Shown: positions 27,381 to 36,565, counted from the first letter of the stretch. The stretch: DNA of 64,000 nt from Pseudoalteromonas sp. BSi20652 (GCF_000239855.1 NZ_BADT01000041.1:52939-116938), one strand, 5' to 3'. The notes: generated by a model not told the origin, from the letters alone. Numbers and translations: made by a program.

Positions 27381-28589
27381 TTAATGCGATACTTTAATTC
27401 GCTCAATTAAATCGGTAGGCGCCACTTCACTATTAATCGCAAAATCTAGTTGCACAAGTACATCTTCAAAACCTGAATCTGATGCTTTATATTTCCATTT
27501 TGCTAACGCCTCTTTCGCTGATTTATCAAAAACATCTTTAGGTTTAGATTGAATAACACTAATGTTTTTTGTTTTACCGTTTGCTGCAATATCGTATTTT
27601 AATACAACAGAGCCGCTGATCCCTTGTTGAGCTGCTTGTATTGGGTAAGCAGGTTCAATGCGTATTGTTGGTGAAATGTGATCCTCTTTAGTCATTGCCT
27701 CTGGTTGCTTTGCAATTGCTAAGCCGCTTAGCATGCTTGCGGCTACAAGTAATAAGCCACCTTTAGCAAACTTTGAACGCTCCCCGCTGTGTTTTATATT
27801 AATTAGTCGTTGTAACATGGTTTTTTTATCTCCGTAGTGTGAATAAGCCATAAGTCCTGTGGGCGCATTTGCCGCGCAGTTTATTAAGGCTTTGCTATAT
27901 AAAATATGTTGTTGAGTGGTTTTATTGGCAAGTACCCGTTCATCACAAGTCAGCTCTTGTAGTCGGCGTATGCTTGCGTAACAAAACCAAGCTAGTGGGT
28001 TAAACCACAGTAAAATAGTAGGCAGTAATATAAGTGCGTTTGTTAAGTTGTCTTTGCGTTTAATGTGTACGTTTTCGTGCTCTAAAATAAGCGCTAATGT
28101 GGCTTTATCAAACTGGGTATTGTAGTTACTCGGTAATACCAGCTTGCTGTTTAAAATACCGACCACCATTGGCGTGGCTACATGTTGACTGGTGTAGGTT
28201 TTAACACTAGTGGCAAGAGTGCCTTCAAATTGGATTAACTCAGTTAACTGCAGGCTTTTAACAAAACGGGTATGCGTAATAAAACTAGCCATTAATAACC
28301 CTGCGGTAATAATTACATACATGAGTGCCCAGCTAATACCCATTTCATGTGTAAAAGGCTGGTTAGGGGTGATTAAGTAATGGCTAATATTACTATTTTG
28401 CAGTGGTTTAACCGCATTTGGTAAATTAGCAATCACCAATGCTGCAGGTAATAGCCATGCTAATTTATATACAAACCGCGAGCCAAGGGCTTTTAAACCA
28501 AATCGTTCGAGTAAAATAAATCCACAAAACAAAATACTTAATAGTAGTTGTTGCTCAATTAACCAATTAAACCCAGTTTGAATAACCAT
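27381..28589 (-). CDS. BlaR1-like M56 membrane metalloprotease fused to a TonB C-terminal domain
   Basis: A 402-residue protein. Helices near 12-30, 41-57, 87-105 and 183-200 carry an M56 protease domain with zinc motif H171-E172-N-V-H175 and a downstream Glu in RRLQELTCDERVLA. After a further helix (about 274-290) a periplasmic TonB-type domain is seen: EPAYPIQAAQQGISGSVVLK and ALAKWKYK. In BlaR1 systems the protease removes the BlaI-type repressor; here the usual penicillin-binding sensor is replaced by a TonB-like domain. The repressor gene lies 9 nt upstream. No beta-lactamase gene is in the window, so the regulated function is unknown. Confidence 0.9.
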   Translation of the reverse strand: MVIQTGFNWLIEQQLLLSILFCGFILLERFGLKALGSRFVYKLAWLLPAALVIANLPNAVKPLQNSNISHYLITPNQPFTHEMGISWALMYVIITAGLLMASFITHTRFVKSLQLTELIQFEGTLATSVKTYTSQHVATPMVVGILNSKLVLPSNYNTQFDKATLALILEHENVHIKRKDNLTNALILLPTILLWFNPLAWFCYASIRRLQELTCDERVLANKTTQQHILYSKALINCAANAPTGLMAYSHYGDKKTMLQRLINIKHSGERSKFAKGGLLLVAASMLSGLAIAKQPEAMTKEDHISPTIRIEPAYPIQAAQQGISGSVVLKYDIAANGKTKNISVIQSKPKDVFDKSAKEALAKWKYKASDSGFEDVLVQLDFAINSEVAPTDLIERIKVSH

Positions 28590-28598
28590 GTTAATTCC

Positions 28599-28973
28599 TT
28601 ACTTTTGGTTTTTTTCCCAATCATCTATGACTTTTTTAAGCTCGTTTATATCTTGCTGAGAAAGCTGCTCCGATTTAGCAAAACCACTAACAAGTGGCGC
28701 AATACGTCCACTAAAAAAGCGCTCAATAAAGTTTTGGCTTTCTTTTAGGGTGTAGTCGGCACGATCCATACACGGCATATAAATATATTGGCGACCTTCT
28801 TTTTCAAATGTAAGTGCGCCTTTTTTTACTAGTCGACCTAGTAGGGTTTTAATGGTTTTTTCGTGCCATTGCTTATCGTCGCTTAAGCGCTCAATTATTT
28901 GACTCGCGGTGGCGGGGTAGTTAATCCAAAGTGCGTCGAGCACGTCAAACTCTGCTTTTGATAACTCAATCAT
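28599..28973 (-). CDS. BlaI/MecI/CopY-family repressor
   Basis: A 124-residue winged-helix repressor. EFDVLDALWINYPATASQIIERL forms the first helices, followed by WHEKTIKTLLGRLVKKGALTFEK-type text (KTIKTLLGRLVKKGAL, the recognition region) and GRQYIYMPCM in the wing. The C-terminal helix dimerises. In BlaI/MecI the site of proteolysis lies near the middle; whether it is present cannot be judged. It is co-transcribed with the M56-TonB protease and probably represses its own operon through the sites at 28983-29027. Confidence 0.92.
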   Translation of the reverse strand: MIELSKAEFDVLDALWINYPATASQIIERLSDDKQWHEKTIKTLLGRLVKKGALTFEKEGRQYIYMPCMDRADYTLKESQNFIERFFSGRIAPLVSGFAKSEQLSQQDINELKKVIDDWEKNQK

Positions 28974-28982
28974 GCTATTGCC

Positions 28983-29027
28983 TACAAATGTAATCTTTAA
29001 TTATAGACTACGCTTGTAATCTATAAT
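28983..29027. promoter_or_regulatory. Predicted BlaI-type operators
   Basis: TACAAATGTA at 28983-28992 fits the TACA/TGTA half-site pattern of BlaI/MecI. Centred 26 bp further, arms ATTATAGACTAC (29000-29011) and GTAATCTATAAT (29016-29027) form an inverted repeat with 11 of 12 pairs; its core TACGCTTGTA is again TAC/GTA. Both lie just upstream of the repressor gene. Confidence 0.7.
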
Positions 29028-29081
29028 TGCAAGTTTATTTTTTAACTTTTTAGGATGTTAATTAAGCTAAGAGGTAGGGTG

Positions 29082-29780
29082 TCAGGTGTGGGCTTTTAAA
29101 ATATCGTTTTTATTAATTTGTATATACTGCCCTTCACAAAGGTTTAAATCCTCAAGTACAAGGTCACTAAATTGCGCTCTATATAAATCAATAACTTTGT
29201 ATCCGCAGTAATGCGCCATTTTACGTATTTGCCTGTTTAGCCCTTGCTTTAAAACAATACTAAACTGATTGCTGGCTATTTTATTTACTTCACAAGGCAG
29301 GGTTATGTGTTTATCAACGGGTACGCCTGCTGCCATTTTTTTACAAAAAGCATCGTCTAAAGGCTTATTTACGGTGACTAAATAATGTTTAGGCTGGTGG
29401 AAGTCAGGATGTATTAGTTGATTACAAAAATCCCCATCGTTGGTCAAAATAAGTAAACCACGAGAGTCTTTATCAAGGCGACCAATAGGGTAAACACGGG
29501 TAAGTGTGGGCAAATGGTGAATAAGACTTGCTGAGTCATCAATATTTAATTTGCAGTCAATACCGACTGGTTTGTGGTATGCAAAATAAACTAAATCGGC
29601 AGCACCTTCAATCTCTTGCCCATTAACTATTACAGTGTCTTGCTCATCCACGTGATCTATATGATTCGCTGGGCGATTATTTACAGTCACAACACCTTCA
29701 TCAATTAAACGCGATGCCTGTTTACGAGAACAAATACCTGCATGGGCAATATATTTAGCGAGTCGGGTTTTTGTGCTCAT
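29082..29780 (-). CDS. rluF: RluF-type 23S rRNA pseudouridine synthase
   Basis: A 232-residue RsuA-family enzyme. The N-terminal S4 RNA-binding domain (RLAKYIAHAGICSRKQASRLIDEG) is followed by the catalytic core with GRLDKDSRGLLILTNDGD, whose Asp is the nucleophile, and GLNRQIRKMAHYCGYKVIDLYR. It converts a uridine in 23S rRNA to pseudouridine; E. coli RluF modifies U2604. Shorter than E. coli RluF (290) because the C-terminal tail is missing, as in many gammaproteobacteria. A different RsuA/RluB/RluE assignment is possible. Confidence 0.82.
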   Translation of the reverse strand: MSTKTRLAKYIAHAGICSRKQASRLIDEGVVTVNNRPANHIDHVDEQDTVIVNGQEIEGAADLVYFAYHKPVGIDCKLNIDDSASLIHHLPTLTRVYPIGRLDKDSRGLLILTNDGDFCNQLIHPDFHQPKHYLVTVNKPLDDAFCKKMAAGVPVDKHITLPCEVNKIASNQFSIVLKQGLNRQIRKMAHYCGYKVIDLYRAQFSDLVLEDLNLCEGQYIQINKNDILKAHT

Positions 29781-29872
29781 AACGTGTGATGCCAGCGGCT
29801 AATAAAAATTTGATCGCGATTATAGCAAAGGTGCGTATCTATAAAGTTACTTTTTATAAAAAGGCGATTGTT

Positions 29873-30178
29873 ATGGGCATGAAATTTTCTGAGCTAAAAA
29901 AACACGAACCATTACAAAAGGTTGTGGCGCACTCACTTGAAATGGCGCTCTACCAGGTGTCAGTTATTATAAATAATGTAGAGTATTATATCACCGAAGA
30001 AAATGGCGAATTTGTAAAAGCACTAAGCCCGCTGCATATTCAAAAACGTTTTGAAAAAATAGCCTACGCCGAAATGGTGCTTCGACATACTAGCGCCTAT
30101 GATGAAATGTGTGGCCAGCCCGAAAAAACAGGTAGTAATTTACTAGAAGTTCCTTATGGAAAAAATAACCTGTTTTGA
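29873..30178 (+). CDS. DUF6482-like hypothetical protein
   Basis: A small soluble protein of 101 residues from ATG 29873 (an upstream frame start at 29786 is less likely; AAAGG lies before 29873). It has KFSELKKHEPLQKVVAHSLEMALYQVSV and a beta-rich part NNVEYYITEENGEF, then SPLHIQKRFEKI. The pattern VHSLEMALYQV...V.G is that of a small family (DUF6482) found in marine gammaproteobacteria; my assignment is from memory of the pattern. No function is known. It is divergent from rluF. Confidence 0.6.
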   Translation: MGMKFSELKKHEPLQKVVAHSLEMALYQVSVIINNVEYYITEENGEFVKALSPLHIQKRFEKIAYAEMVLRHTSAYDEMCGQPEKTGSNLLEVPYGKNNLF

Positions 30179-30219
30179 TGGTGCGAGTTTGTTAATATTT
30201 GCTTTTTAAGAAGCGTAAT

Positions 30220-30627
30220 ATGTACAAATTACAAGCAGATCACTCCGACGCATTAAGCTCTATGCTACGTAGTAAAGTAGTTGAATTTAACGCCCAGCAT
30301 TTTGATGCGCAAAGGCTGCCATTAGGCTATAAATTTACTGATGAGCAGGGTGAGCTTGTTGCCGGTACTAGTGGGTGTGTGTTTGGAAATTGGCTGATGA
30401 TTAGTTGGCTTTGGTGTAGTGATAGTGCGCGAGGTAAAGGGCTTGCAGATAAATTGCTAACGGCACTTGAACAAGCTGCTATTGAACTAGGAGCAACAAC
30501 TGCTCAGCTCGATACGCTTGATTTTCAGGCAAAGCCATTTTACGAAAAACGTGGATATAGTGTTAAGTATCAACTTAATAATTACCCACGCTCAGGTACG
30601 CGTTACTTTATGGAAAAGCCACTTTAA
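30220..30627 (+). CDS. GNAT-family N-acetyltransferase
   Basis: A 135-residue GNAT domain from ATG 30220 (an in-frame TTG at 30199 is less likely). The acetyl-CoA loop is visible in SARGKGLADKLLTALEQAA, and QAKPFYEKRGY is the family's C-terminal motif. WLWCSDSARGKGL fits the beta-4/alpha-3 region of small-molecule GNATs. The substrate is unknown. It lies 41 nt after the hypothetical protein in the same direction and converges tail-to-tail on the HopJ gene. Confidence 0.88.
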   Translation: MYKLQADHSDALSSMLRSKVVEFNAQHFDAQRLPLGYKFTDEQGELVAGTSGCVFGNWLMISWLWCSDSARGKGLADKLLTALEQAAIELGATTAQLDTLDFQAKPFYEKRGYSVKYQLNNYPRSGTRYFMEKPL

Positions 30628-30637
30628 TTTTTGCGGG

Positions 30638-30994
30638 CTATTTTTCTTTTAGTGGCTCGCCTTCAAAGGTAATACCTAAAAAAGGCGTTGCCTCTGGTGC
30701 TAACATAAAGGTGCGAATGTTCATGTGATCATCCCCTTTAGGGTTTTGCAACACGTCCTCTCGGTAAAACTTACCAAAGCAATCTAAGGTATTTTGTTTA
30801 CTTAAATCGTTTAATTTAGCAAATGCAAAAATTTTACACGAACCATTGTTCTCACTTGCAGCGCTAAGTAATCCATGGTTATTAAAGCCACTTGCAGTAA
30901 AGTCGTAGTTTGCTTCAATCACAGCCATTGTATCGGTAAATTGAATGCTTTTTGGATTTTCAGCAAGTGCTTTTAAATAGTTATTTAGTATCAT
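30638..30994 (-). CDS. HopJ-family protein
   Basis: A 118-residue protein matching the HopJ 'type III effector' family: FTDTMAVIEANYDFTASGFNNHG, KIFAFAKLNDLSKQNTLDCFG and YREDVLQNPKGDDHMNIRTFM. Despite the name, members occur widely in free-living gammaproteobacteria without type III secretion, and no secretion genes are in this window. The function is unknown; a cytosolic role is likely. It ends 11 nt from the convergent GNAT gene. Confidence 0.85.
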   Translation of the reverse strand: MILNNYLKALAENPKSIQFTDTMAVIEANYDFTASGFNNHGLLSAASENNGSCKIFAFAKLNDLSKQNTLDCFGKFYREDVLQNPKGDDHMNIRTFMLAPEATPFLGITFEGEPLKEK

Positions 30995-31015
30995 GTGTTA
31001 CCTTTGGATTTTTAA

Positions 31016-32119
31016 TTATTTAGCGCTCAACTCTAGCTCATCTGTCTGCTGATTTATATTGAATTTAAATCGCGATAAAAAGTTCATCCCTAGCAAACCT
31101 TGCCCACGGGAGTTTTCAATGCTCAACACTTCAAAACCATAAATAATTTGCGAGCCCACTTTAAACGATTCAATTTGATAACGCTTTACAACAATTTGAC
31201 CATTAGCTGTATTTACTGTTACATCGCCTAAATATAAAGGTTGTGGCGAAATTTGCTCAATTATACTTGTAGGGAGCGAGGTTATGCTTGCGCCTGTATC
31301 AATCATTAGTTCGGTCGATAGATTGTTATTTATTTCGGTGTTTATTAAGTAATGCGCGCCGTAAGGCGTTAAAGCAACGAAATCGTCTTGCGATTGTGCT
31401 TTATTGATCATAGCTTGCAGCGTTTGCACTTGGCTTTTCAGATTGTGCTGGTTTGGCATTCGATCAAGGGTTGCTTGTGCGCTAATTAAATCGCCTAGCT
31501 GATAGTAGGCGTACGTAAGCGAATATAAAAACTGTGCGTTATCGCTTTTATAATCAAGCCAAATTTGTGTTTGCTCAATAATAGCTTGCCAATTTTGTTG
31601 CTCAGTTAGTGTGTGTAATTCGTTTTGAGTGAGCGTATTTAAACGTGTATTTGCGTTGTTTTGCTGATGAGCTGGTTGTAATGCGTTAAGTTCAAATAAG
31701 GCAATAATGGCGTTTTGTGTTTGTTCACTATTTATTAAATACTCAACCTGCAAATTAAGTAATTCTACGTTATAAGGGCTGTTATTTAATAGTGCATTGA
31801 GAAATGATTCGCTGAGTAATAAATTGCTATTTAGCCATGTTTTAAGCTGCATCAGCCACGATGAATAAAGGTTTTTTGCGATTTCAGGATTGCTGTTTTT
31901 GAGTTGTTGATAGCTACTGAGTGCGGCTTCAAATTGGTGTTGTTTAAATTGCTGCTTTGCCGTATTTAATAACGTATTTTGTTGTTTAGGCGATATGCTT
32001 TGCTGGGCACTTTGTGTTTTTTGTACTTTAGTTAACACAGGCTGCGGCCACAATAAATAAGCGTTAAGGCTAAGTGAGCCAATTAATAGCAAGGTGATTA
32101 GCTTGGTATAGTGGCTCAT
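31016..32119 (-). CDS. Membrane-anchored retropepsin-like aspartic protease with TPR-like repeats
   Basis: A 367-residue protein. One N-terminal helix (about 5-23) anchors it, with the rest in the periplasm. Residues 40-240 are helical TPR-like repeats (FEAALSSYQQLKNSNPE, YYQLGDLISAQATLDRM). The C-terminal 110 residues form a retropepsin domain with catalytic Asp274 in MIDTGASITSLP and the flap/ending GLLGMNFLSRF. Such proteins act as dimers. The substrate is unknown; it could process exported proteins. It lies upstream of HopJ and downstream of yigB on the same strand. Confidence 0.85.
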   Translation of the reverse strand: MSHYTKLITLLLIGSLSLNAYLLWPQPVLTKVQKTQSAQQSISPKQQNTLLNTAKQQFKQHQFEAALSSYQQLKNSNPEIAKNLYSSWLMQLKTWLNSNLLLSESFLNALLNNSPYNVELLNLQVEYLINSEQTQNAIIALFELNALQPAHQQNNANTRLNTLTQNELHTLTEQQNWQAIIEQTQIWLDYKSDNAQFLYSLTYAYYQLGDLISAQATLDRMPNQHNLKSQVQTLQAMINKAQSQDDFVALTPYGAHYLINTEINNNLSTELMIDTGASITSLPTSIIEQISPQPLYLGDVTVNTANGQIVVKRYQIESFKVGSQIIYGFEVLSIENSRGQGLLGMNFLSRFKFNINQQTDELELSAK

Positions 32120-32147
32120 TGTGACCTCTTATTTAATGCAATTGGTA

Positions 32148-32855
32148 TTATTTAATAAAGTGCGTTAAGGCATGAACATTGGCTATTTCAATATCAGCCA
32201 GCCCTTTATAGGCGTAATTGGCGCCTTGGTCGTTTAACCATACCGATTGGCAACCGGCATTATTTGCGCCTTGTACATCGGTATCTAGGCTATCGCCAAT
32301 ATGTAAAATTTCGCTTTTGGCAACGTTTAAATGTGTGGCTGCTTTATCAAACAAGGTGCTATGAGGTTTTGCTTTACCGTGCATACCCGCTTGTAGTACG
32401 AGTTCAAATTTATCGTGTAAATTAAAGCGTTCAATTTCAACGTTACCGTTAGTAATTGCAACAAGCGTAAAGTGTTTGGCTAGGTTATCTAGTAAGTTAA
32501 GTACGTCATCGCTTACGACTATGTTGCTGCGCGCATCGGCAAAGGCGTTATAGGCGGCATTTGCATGGTGCTCTACTTCATCTGCGCTAAAACCAAGTTT
32601 AGAAAGCGCTAAACGTAGGGTGTGTTTGCGCCATTTAGTTACATCATCCGCGAGATCTGGGTTTTGTATTACGGCAAGTTCTCGGCACAGTTGCCAGTAC
32701 TTTGGACCTTGCTCTTGATAGCCCGGTAGCGCGTTTAAATAATTTTGTTGGGCTTTAACGGCTGCTTTTATAATAGGGTGATTGCTGTATAGCGTGTCGT
32801 CTAAATCAAAGCTCATGACAGAAAATGGCTTAATAGCACGATTAAATCGGATCAT
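32148..32855 (-). CDS. yigB: HAD hydrolase YigB (FMN phosphatase type)
   Basis: A 235-residue HAD phosphatase. Motif I is SFDLDDTLYSN (Asp17 nucleophile region), motif II VAITNGN, motif III with Lys in HGKAKPH, and motif IV HIGDSLDTDVQGA. The sequence follows E. coli YigB, which dephosphorylates FMN to riboflavin. The position next to xerC and DUF484 is the conserved dapF-DUF484-xerC-yigB order. Cytosolic. Confidence 0.92.
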   Translation of the reverse strand: MIRFNRAIKPFSVMSFDLDDTLYSNHPIIKAAVKAQQNYLNALPGYQEQGPKYWQLCRELAVIQNPDLADDVTKWRKHTLRLALSKLGFSADEVEHHANAAYNAFADARSNIVVSDDVLNLLDNLAKHFTLVAITNGNVEIERFNLHDKFELVLQAGMHGKAKPHSTLFDKAATHLNVAKSEILHIGDSLDTDVQGANNAGCQSVWLNDQGANYAYKGLADIEIANVHALTHFIK

Positions 32856-32865
32856 TTTTATTTAC

Positions 32866-33810
32866 CTAATCAGTTCGTTTTTTTGCGCGAGGGTGAGTGT
32901 TGTCGTACACCTTGGCTAAATGTTGAAAGTCTAAATGCGTATACACTTGTGTTGCCGACAAACTGCTGTGCCCTAGTAATTCTTGCACGGCGCGTAAATC
33001 ACCAGATGATTCTAAAATATGTGACGCAAACGAGTGGCGCAGCTTATGCGGATGAACCTGCGAGCTAATACCTTGTTTTATTCCCCACTCTTGCATGCGT
33101 AGGCGCACTTGGCGAATTGAAATACGATTTTTTTGGCTACTTAAAAATACAGCTATTTCATCGGGCTTTGCAAACTGAGGGCGTATTGTGAGCCATTTTT
33201 TTAATGCATCTAACGCTTTTTTGCCCACCGGAATTAATCGCTCTTTATTGCCTTTACCACGCACTAAAATTTCGCCATTGGCAGCGCTAATATCTTGCAT
33301 GTTAGCGCCAACTAACTCGCTTATACGCAGCCCTGATGAATACATAAGCTCCATCATTGCTTTATCTCTAATTGCGAGAGGTTCGTCGTCGGGTATTTCG
33401 AGCAAGCGTGCCATTTGATCTACATCGAGATTTTTAGGTAGGGGCCTTGCAAACTTAGGGCCTTTTATACCTATTGCCGGATTATGGTAGTGCGATTGCT
33501 CGGCAATATTTTTTGCTTTTAAAAACTTATACAAGCTACGAATACAACTGAGCTTTAAGCTAATTGTACGGCCACTTAATTGTTTTGAGCGTAGTGCCAT
33601 GCTGTAGCGGCGAATATGCTCGCCTTGTACGCCAAACCAGTCATCACATAGTTTGCTAAAATAAAGAGCTGCAAAGCCAAGTTGGCTTACGTATTGATTA
33701 ACTGTGTGCGCTGAATATTGTTTTTCAAACTTTAAATAATCGCTAAATAGCGTTATGGGTGTACGCCAGTGGTCGCTTAGCGCGGTAATATTAGGCGCAT
33801 CGTCACTCAT
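32866..33810 (-). CDS. xerC: Tyrosine recombinase XerC
   Basis: A 314-residue recombinase. The N-terminal SAM-like domain (about 17-105) is followed by the catalytic domain with Arg162 (SGLRISELVG), Lys186 (RGKGNKER), His255 and Arg258 (HPHKLRHSFASH), His281 (LLGHSSLS) and Tyr290 (VYTHLDF). With XerD it resolves chromosome dimers at dif. It lies between DUF484 and yigB, the usual place of xerC. No dif site was recognised in the window. Confidence 0.96.
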   Translation of the reverse strand: MSDDAPNITALSDHWRTPITLFSDYLKFEKQYSAHTVNQYVSQLGFAALYFSKLCDDWFGVQGEHIRRYSMALRSKQLSGRTISLKLSCIRSLYKFLKAKNIAEQSHYHNPAIGIKGPKFARPLPKNLDVDQMARLLEIPDDEPLAIRDKAMMELMYSSGLRISELVGANMQDISAANGEILVRGKGNKERLIPVGKKALDALKKWLTIRPQFAKPDEIAVFLSSQKNRISIRQVRLRMQEWGIKQGISSQVHPHKLRHSFASHILESSGDLRAVQELLGHSSLSATQVYTHLDFQHLAKVYDNTHPRAKKRTD

Positions 33811-33811
33811 G

Positions 33812-34420
33812 CTAGTTTTTTAACCGCAGGTGTAATGCGTTTATAAAGTCGAGCACAAACAGGTTATCTTGCGCGGGCTCAAAATGGTTTACGTTACTGC
33901 TACCAAACGCCAAAATAGCGATAGGGTGTTTGGTGTCGCCAATTAAATAAATAGCGACAGATTGTGTATCTTCACTAAATAATTGTTCGCGTTCTTGTTT
34001 ATTAATTCGCCCTAAATAATGCCCCGAATGGCTAAGGCGATGCGCAATAAGCTCGTCGTACTCGGGATTATATTTTACTAATTCGCAGTCGTTAACATCT
34101 TCACTTGAGCAGATTATATTACGTAGATTATTTGCAAGAGTGTCAAAATCGTCATGATTCCAAAGCTGGCGATGGCATTGGCTAAACAATCGATATACGA
34201 GCTCGTTTTGAGTTGCATGCTTGCTCATAGCATCTATTTGGCTTTTTAAAAGCGTGTTGTGCTCGCGTAATTGACGTTGCTGAATATGTACTAGTGACGT
34301 TGCACCTTGAGCTTGCTGTTGCAGCTCAAGTTGTGTGAGTAGCTCCGGGTGCTGAACCAAAAAATCAGGATGTTGATGTAAGTAATCAATAACCTGTTCT
34401 TTACTACTTAGCTCGCTCAT
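33812..34420 (-). CDS. DUF484 family protein
   Basis: A protein of about 202 residues from ATG 34420, which overlaps the dapF stop as ATGA; the frame is open further upstream but that part is antisense-like shadow of dap[23 protein letters not shown] opens the family, followed by [21 protein letters not shown] (coiled coil) and a GAF-like domain ending in [22 protein letters not shown]. Such proteins sit between dapF and xerC in many gammaproteobacteria; the function is unknown. Confidence 0.9.
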   Translation of the reverse strand: MSELSSKEQVIDYLHQHPDFLVQHPELLTQLELQQQAQGATSLVHIQQRQLREHNTLLKSQIDAMSKHATQNELVYRLFSQCHRQLWNHDDFDTLANNLRNIICSSEDVNDCELVKYNPEYDELIAHRLSHSGHYLGRINKQEREQLFSEDTQSVAIYLIGDTKHPIAILAFGSSNVNHFEPAQDNLFVLDFINALHLRLKN

Positions 34421-35247
34421 AGCGCTACTTGCCCGTCGAACACATGCTCTGCGGGGCCAGTCATGCGTACTGGGTGACCTTCGCCACTCCAACGTACTTG
34501 TAAGCTACCGCCTGGTAAATCTACTTGAACGGTTGTTGATAACTTATTTTGTAGATGACCAATCACCATTGCTGCACACGCACCTGTGCCACAGGCTAGG
34601 GTTTCGTTAACGCCGCGCTCCCACACTCTTAATTTAATGTGTTCTTGCGATACAACTTGCATAAAGCCAATGTTCGCTTTTTGTGGAAAACGTTCGTGGT
34701 TTTCAAGTAATGGACCCAATATATCAACTTGCGCGGTGGTTACGTCGTCAACTTCTAGCACGCAATGCGGGTTACCCATAGATACCGCGCCACTAAATAC
34801 AGTGTGTTCTTCGGTTCTAATAATATAAGTAAGCTCACGCTTGCTCGCTTTTAAAGGGATTTTACTTGGCTCAAAATTTGGATGACCCATGTTAACCGTT
34901 ACTTGACCGTCTTTTTCTATGTAGAGCGTTAAGTTGCCCGACTTGGTCGACACAGTAATTTTATGCTTGTTAGTAAGGCCCTTCATACGTACAAAGCGGG
35001 CAAAACAGCGTGCGCCGTTACCGCATTGTTCTACTTCGGTACCATCGGCATTAAATATTCGATAATGAAAGTCGAGATCAGGAGAGTATGGCGCTTCAAC
35101 CATTAGCAATTGGTCAAAGCCAATGCCAAAATGGCGATCTGCCAGTTTTTTGATTTGATCTCGCGACAAAAAAACATTTTGTGTAATGTTATCAATCACA
35201 ACAAAGTCGTTGCCTAAGCCGTGCATTTTGGAAAAATTAACTAACAT
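34417..35247 (-). CDS. dapF: Diaminopimelate epimerase
   Basis: A 276-residue enzyme that interconverts LL- and meso-diaminopimelate for lysine and peptidoglycan. The two catalytic cysteines lie in [13 protein letters not shown] (Cys near 75) and [13 protein letters not shown] (Cys near 219). [15 protein letters not shown] starts the family, and NADGTEVEQ and ANIGFMQV are conserved. It overlaps the DUF484 start by 4 nt and follows lysA after 64 nt, giving lysine-pathway clustering. Confidence 0.97.
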   Translation of the reverse strand: MLVNFSKMHGLGNDFVVIDNITQNVFLSRDQIKKLADRHFGIGFDQLLMVEAPYSPDLDFHYRIFNADGTEVEQCGNGARCFARFVRMKGLTNKHKITVSTKSGNLTLYIEKDGQVTVNMGHPNFEPSKIPLKASKRELTYIIRTEEHTVFSGAVSMGNPHCVLEVDDVTTAQVDILGPLLENHERFPQKANIGFMQVVSQEHIKLRVWERGVNETLACGTGACAAMVIGHLQNKLSTTVQVDLPGGSLQVRWSGEGHPVRMTGPAEHVFDGQVAL

Positions 35248-35311
35248 AGCGCTCTAATTCGGTTTTGCTCTGTGCTAATCATGCCACAGAGCAGCTAGTA
35301 GACAAAAACGT

Positions 35312-36565
35312 TTATGGTAAAACTTTCTCACCTTGGAAAAGGCTTTCAATAGTTTCGCGTTCGCGAATAAGGTGATGCTGCTGACCATCTACCATAATTT
35401 CTGCAACACGCGGGCGCGAGTTGTAGTTTGAGCTCATGGTAAAGCCATATGCACCGGCACTTCTTTGTGCGAGTAAGTCGCCTTGTTTAAGCGCTAGTTT
35501 ACGATCTTTTCCTAAAAAGTCGCCGGTTTCGCATACCGGACCCACAATATCAAAGTTGTGAGTCGGTGTTTCGTCGTCGCGAACTGATACCGGAATGATT
35601 TTTTGCCACGCTTGATAAAGCGCAGGGCGAAGCATGTCGTTCATACCTGCATCTACAATGGCAAAAAATTTGTCTTGGTTTTGTTTAATAAATTCAACTT
35701 GAGTAACTAAAATACCTGCGTTAGCTGCAATAGCGCGCCCTGGTTCAAAAATAAGTTCAAGATGTTTATAGTTAGCTAATCGCTCGGTTACTTGCGCTGC
35801 ATATTCACTTGGGTGTGGTGGTTGCTCGTTGTTGTATGGTACGCCTAATCCACCACCAATATCTAAGTGAGTTAGTTCAATACCATTTGTTTTTAGCTCA
35901 TCAATAAGCGCTATTAGTTTATCAAGAGCTTCTAAAAAGGGTCTTACTTCAGTTAATTGAGAGCCAATATGGCAATCAACACCAATAATTTTTAAACCAG
36001 GTAAAGCCGCTGCTTGTTGATAAACACTCACTGCAGTTTTAATATCAATACCAAATTTATTTTCTTTTAAACCAGTAGAAATATACGGATGTGTTTTTGC
36101 ATCTATGTCGGGGTTTACGCGAATAGAAATAGGTGCTTCTAGGTTAAGCTCGCAAGCGACTTCAGAAATACGCTCAAGCTCGGAGGCTGATTCAACATTA
36201 AAGCATTTAATCCCCAGCTTTAATGCATATGCTATTTCGTCTGCTGTTTTAGCTACACCCGAAAAAACCACTTTAGAGGCATCGCCTCCGGCTTTAATTA
36301 CACGCGCCAGTTCGCCTTTGGATACAATATCGAAACCCGATCCTAGGCGCGCTAATATATTTAGAACGGCAATATTAGAGTTTGCTTTAACAGCGTAACA
36401 CACCAAGCTTTTATGATTTTTAGTGGCGTTATCAAATGCTAAGTAATGGCGCTCAAAGGTAGCGCGCGAGTAAACATAACACGGCGTACCGTATTGCTGC
36501 GCTATACTTGCCACACTGACGTCTTCGGCAAATAATTGGTTGTTTTTGTAGTTAAAATAATCCAT
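35312..36565 (-). CDS. lysA: Diaminopimelate decarboxylase
   Basis: A 417-residue fold-type III PLP enzyme that decarboxylates meso-diaminopimelate to lysine. The PLP lysine lies in CYAVKANSN (about residue 58), HIGSQ binds phosphate, and GGGLGVPY and EPGRAIAANAG are conserved. The second-subunit residues GPVCETGDFL and GAYGFTMSSNYNSRPR are present near the C-terminus. The stop of lptM abuts its start (36566), so the two are co-transcribed. Confidence 0.97.
   Translation of the reverse strand: MDYFNYKNNQLFAEDVSVASIAQQYGTPCYVYSRATFERHYLAFDNATKNHKSLVCYAVKANSNIAVLNILARLGSGFDIVSKGELARVIKAGGDASKVVFSGVAKTADEIAYALKLGIKCFNVESASELERISEVACELNLEAPISIRVNPDIDAKTHPYISTGLKENKFGIDIKTAVSVYQQAAALPGLKIIGVDCHIGSQLTEVRPFLEALDKLIALIDELKTNGIELTHLDIGGGLGVPYNNEQPPHPSEYAAQVTERLANYKHLELIFEPGRAIAANAGILVTQVEFIKQNQDKFFAIVDAGMNDMLRPALYQAWQKIIPVSVRDDETPTHNFDIVGPVCETGDFLGKDRKLALKQGDLLAQRSAGAYGFTMSSNYNSRPRVAEIMVDGQQHHLIRERETIESLFQGEKVLP

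Noticed and set aside
30638-30994. Type III secretion system suggested by the HopJ name.
   Set aside because: No secretion genes are present and the HopJ family is common in organisms without such systems.
32866-33810. Phage integrase or attachment site.
   Set aside because: The recombinase is XerC in its conserved place; no phage genes, repeats or tRNA targets are near.
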